46,712 nt of DNA from positions 1-46,712 of the forward strand of contig NZ_KB889710.1 of assembly GCF_000372745.1 (NCBI RefSeq), in the 5' to 3' direction. This DNA comes from Embleya scabrispora DSM 41855. Its GTDB lineage: Bacteria > Actinomycetota > Actinomycetes > Streptomycetales > Streptomycetaceae. A program made the position numbers and the translations under genes. Below are positions 45,338-46,712 of this stretch, in pieces. The notes under the pieces are model-generated. The model saw nothing but the letters and a program-made list of their open reading frames with translations, did no database searches and had not been told where the DNA came from. How positions within the stretch are numbered: the stretch's first letter is position 1; each line of letters begins with the position of its first letter.

Positions 45338-46423
45338 TCAGCGTGGCATCACCTTCCCGCGCAGCACCACCGCGCGGGGGTCGGCCAGGACGGCGACGTC
45401 CGTGCGGGGGTCCGCCGCGTAGACGACCACGTCGGCGGAGGCGCCCTCGGCGATGGCGTCGCGGCCGAGCCAGGTGCGGGCGGACCAGCACGCGGCGGAG
45501 AGCGCGTCGGCCGGGGGGATGCCGGCGGCGACCAGTTCGGCCACCTCGTCGGCGACCAGGCCGTGTGGCAGCGAGCCGCCCGCGTCGGTGCCGACGAAGA
45601 TCGGGATGCCGGCGTCGTAGGCCGCCCGGACCGTGGCATAGCGGTTCGCGTGCAGCGCGCGCATGTGCGCGGCGTAGGTCGGGAACTTGCCGGCCGCCCG
45701 GTCGGCGATGCCGGGGAAGGTGGCGATGTTGACCAGTGTCGGCACGATCGCCACGCCGCGTTCGGCGAACAGCGGGATCAGGTCCTCGGTCAGGCCGGTG
45801 GCGTGCTCGATGCAGTCGATGCCCGCCTCGACCAGGTCCGGGAGCGAATTCTCGGCGAAGCAGTGCGCGGTGACCCGGGCGCCCTCGGCGTGCGCCGCGG
45901 CGATCGCCTCCTTGAGTGCGTCCAGTGGCCACAGCGGGGACAGGTCGCCGGTGTCCCGGTCGATCCAGTCGCCGACCAGCTTGACCCAGCCGTCGCCGCG
46001 CCGCGCCTCCCGGATCACGAACGCGGTCAGGTCGCCGGGCTCGATCTCGTGTGCGTAGTTGCGGATGTAGCGCTTGGGCCGGGCCAGATGGCGACCCGCG
46101 CGGATCAGTCGGGGCAGGTCCTCCCGACCATCGACCCAACGCGTGTCGGCAGCCGATCCCGCGTCCCGCAACAACAGCGCGCCGGCGTCCCGATCGGTCT
46201 GCGCCTGACGTTCGGAGGTGGCGGCGTCGACGGCGCCGTGTTCGTCGATCCCGACGTGGCAGTGCGCGTCGACCAGGCCGGGCAGTACCCAACCTTCCAA
46301 TGTCGCGTCGACGGCGAGGGAGGTCGGCCGATCGAAGGTGATCCGCCCACCGACGATCCACATCTCGTCACGAACTTCGTCCGGGCCGACCAGAACGCGA
46401 CCCTTCACGTGCAACACGGTCAT
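45338..46423 (-). CDS. Amidohydrolase-family metal-dependent hydrolase
   Basis: A 361-residue member of the imidazolonepropionase/prolidase-like amidohydrolases. Metal ligands are visible in order: VDAHCHVGID (HxH), a His in RVTAHCFAENS, CIEHATGL, and the catalytic Asp in VGTDAGGSLPHG. A small beta-sandwich is split between both ends (LHVKGRVLVGPDE at the start; ADVVVYAADPRTD at the end). The substrate is not predictable. The ATG at 46423 lacks a Shine-Dalgarno sequence, but TAGGGT (46430-46435) ends six bases upstream, so it is probably leaderless. It converges on the DUF6924 gene with a 41-bp gap. Confidence 0.92.
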   Translation of the reverse strand: MTVLHVKGRVLVGPDEVRDEMWIVGGRITFDRPTSLAVDATLEGWVLPGLVDAHCHVGIDEHGAVDAATSERQAQTDRDAGALLLRDAGSAADTRWVDGREDLPRLIRAGRHLARPKRYIRNYAHEIEPGDLTAFVIREARRGDGWVKLVGDWIDRDTGDLSPLWPLDALKEAIAAAHAEGARVTAHCFAENSLPDLVEAGIDCIEHATGLTEDLIPLFAERGVAIVPTLVNIATFPGIADRAAGKFPTYAAHMRALHANRYATVRAAYDAGIPIFVGTDAGGSLPHGLVADEVAELVAAGIPPADALSAACWSARTWLGRDAIAEGASADVVVYAADPRTDVAVLADPRAVVLRGKVMPR

Positions 46424-46439
46424 GCCGAGACCCTACGCC

Positions 46440-46675
46440 CCGACCTCATCGACGCTGCGCCCACAAAAACCACCCACCCAGCTTCGACAAATCACGGAGC
46501 CCCACCGCAGCCCCCACGAATCCCCAAGCCGACCACACAAACAACTCGACCCCCCGGCCCACCAAGTCAAGCCCCACCCCCACCCACCAGCACCCGGCCC
46601 CAGCCCACCCCACGACCCACCTCCCCCAAGCCCCACCCCCGGCGCGTCAGCGCCCCCGACCCAGCCCGCCCCCAG
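46440..46675. repeat. C/A-rich low-complexity intergenic DNA
   Basis: The plus strand is almost free of G over long stretches and full of CCCC and CCACC runs; the minus strand is therefore G/T-rich with many GGGG and GGTGG runs. A Gly/Trp-rich frame can be read on the minus strand, but it has no gene-like codon pattern or start signal. The G-runs could form quadruplexes. The last ~35 bases return to ordinary GC-rich sequence. Confidence 0.6.
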
Positions 46676-46712
46676 TGATCGACGCGCGAAGCGCGGAGAG
46701 CGGCGGAGCCGC

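Noticed and set aside
46433-46636. Gly/Trp-rich minus-strand frame near the right edge
   Set aside because: It arises from the C/A-rich low-complexity strand, with no ribosome binding site and no normal third-position pattern.

Overview
This is a high-GC actinomycete chromosome segment, most likely Streptomyces or a close relative (Kitasatospora, Embleya, Yinghuangia). The evidence is G/C-saturated third codon positions, many GTG starts, an rRNA leader of the Streptomyces type at the left edge, DUF3099 and DUF1272 proteins, a streptophobe-like membrane protein, and an intergenic repeat typical of the genus. Most of the window reads as conserved core chromosome. I see no prophage, integrase, transposase, CRISPR array or tRNA gene.

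Layout. 1-879: promoter array and leader of an rRNA operon reading leftwards out of the window. 880-3842: tyrS and a methyladenine glycosylase on the minus strand, divergent from a Spo0M-like protein. 3900-10147: three paralogous membrane-anchored HExxH metallopeptidases on the minus strand, split by a plus-strand PEBP protein and an HNH nuclease. 10313-16821: minus-strand run of metallophosphoesterase, cobQ, cobD, DUF1272, a TSUP permease, and an SPFH/NfeD pair. 16902-24993: ABC ATPase, an unknown conserved protein, an FHA-FHA-ABC exporter divergent from a streptophobe-like membrane protein, serB and a SixA-like phosphatase. 25203-30043: an MmpL-type transporter, a small tail-anchored protein, and the fabG-fabI fatty acid pair. 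30402-35274: tldD-tldE, an RNA 2'-phosphotransferase, DUF3099 and a small Cys/His protein. 35642-38140: moaA divergent from a VanY-type carboxypeptidase, then a probable 59-residue gene. 38159-44519: a branched-chain amino acid (HAAT) type ABC system, with binding protein and lipoprotein divergent from fused permease and two ATPases. 44545-46423: a frameshifted GntR/UTRA remnant, a DUF6924 protein and an amidohydrolase. The last ~270 bases are strongly C/A-rich and non-coding.

How genes work together. FabG and FabI do the two reductions of type II fatty acid elongation. CobD and CobQ act in the late steps of cobalamin synthesis. TldD and TldE should form one heterodimeric protease. SPFH and NfeD proteins usually work as a membrane-microdomain pair. 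The HAAT cluster is a complete transporter, and its two ATPases carry complementary motif losses that predict one canonical and one degenerate ATP site.

The observations most worth following are the three gluzincin paralogues, the asymmetric LivG/LivF pair, the recurring 9-bp-period repeats in unrelated intergenic gaps, and the rRNA promoter array whose -10 boxes lack -35 partners. All calls come from reading sequence and remembered family features; no search or structure prediction was run.
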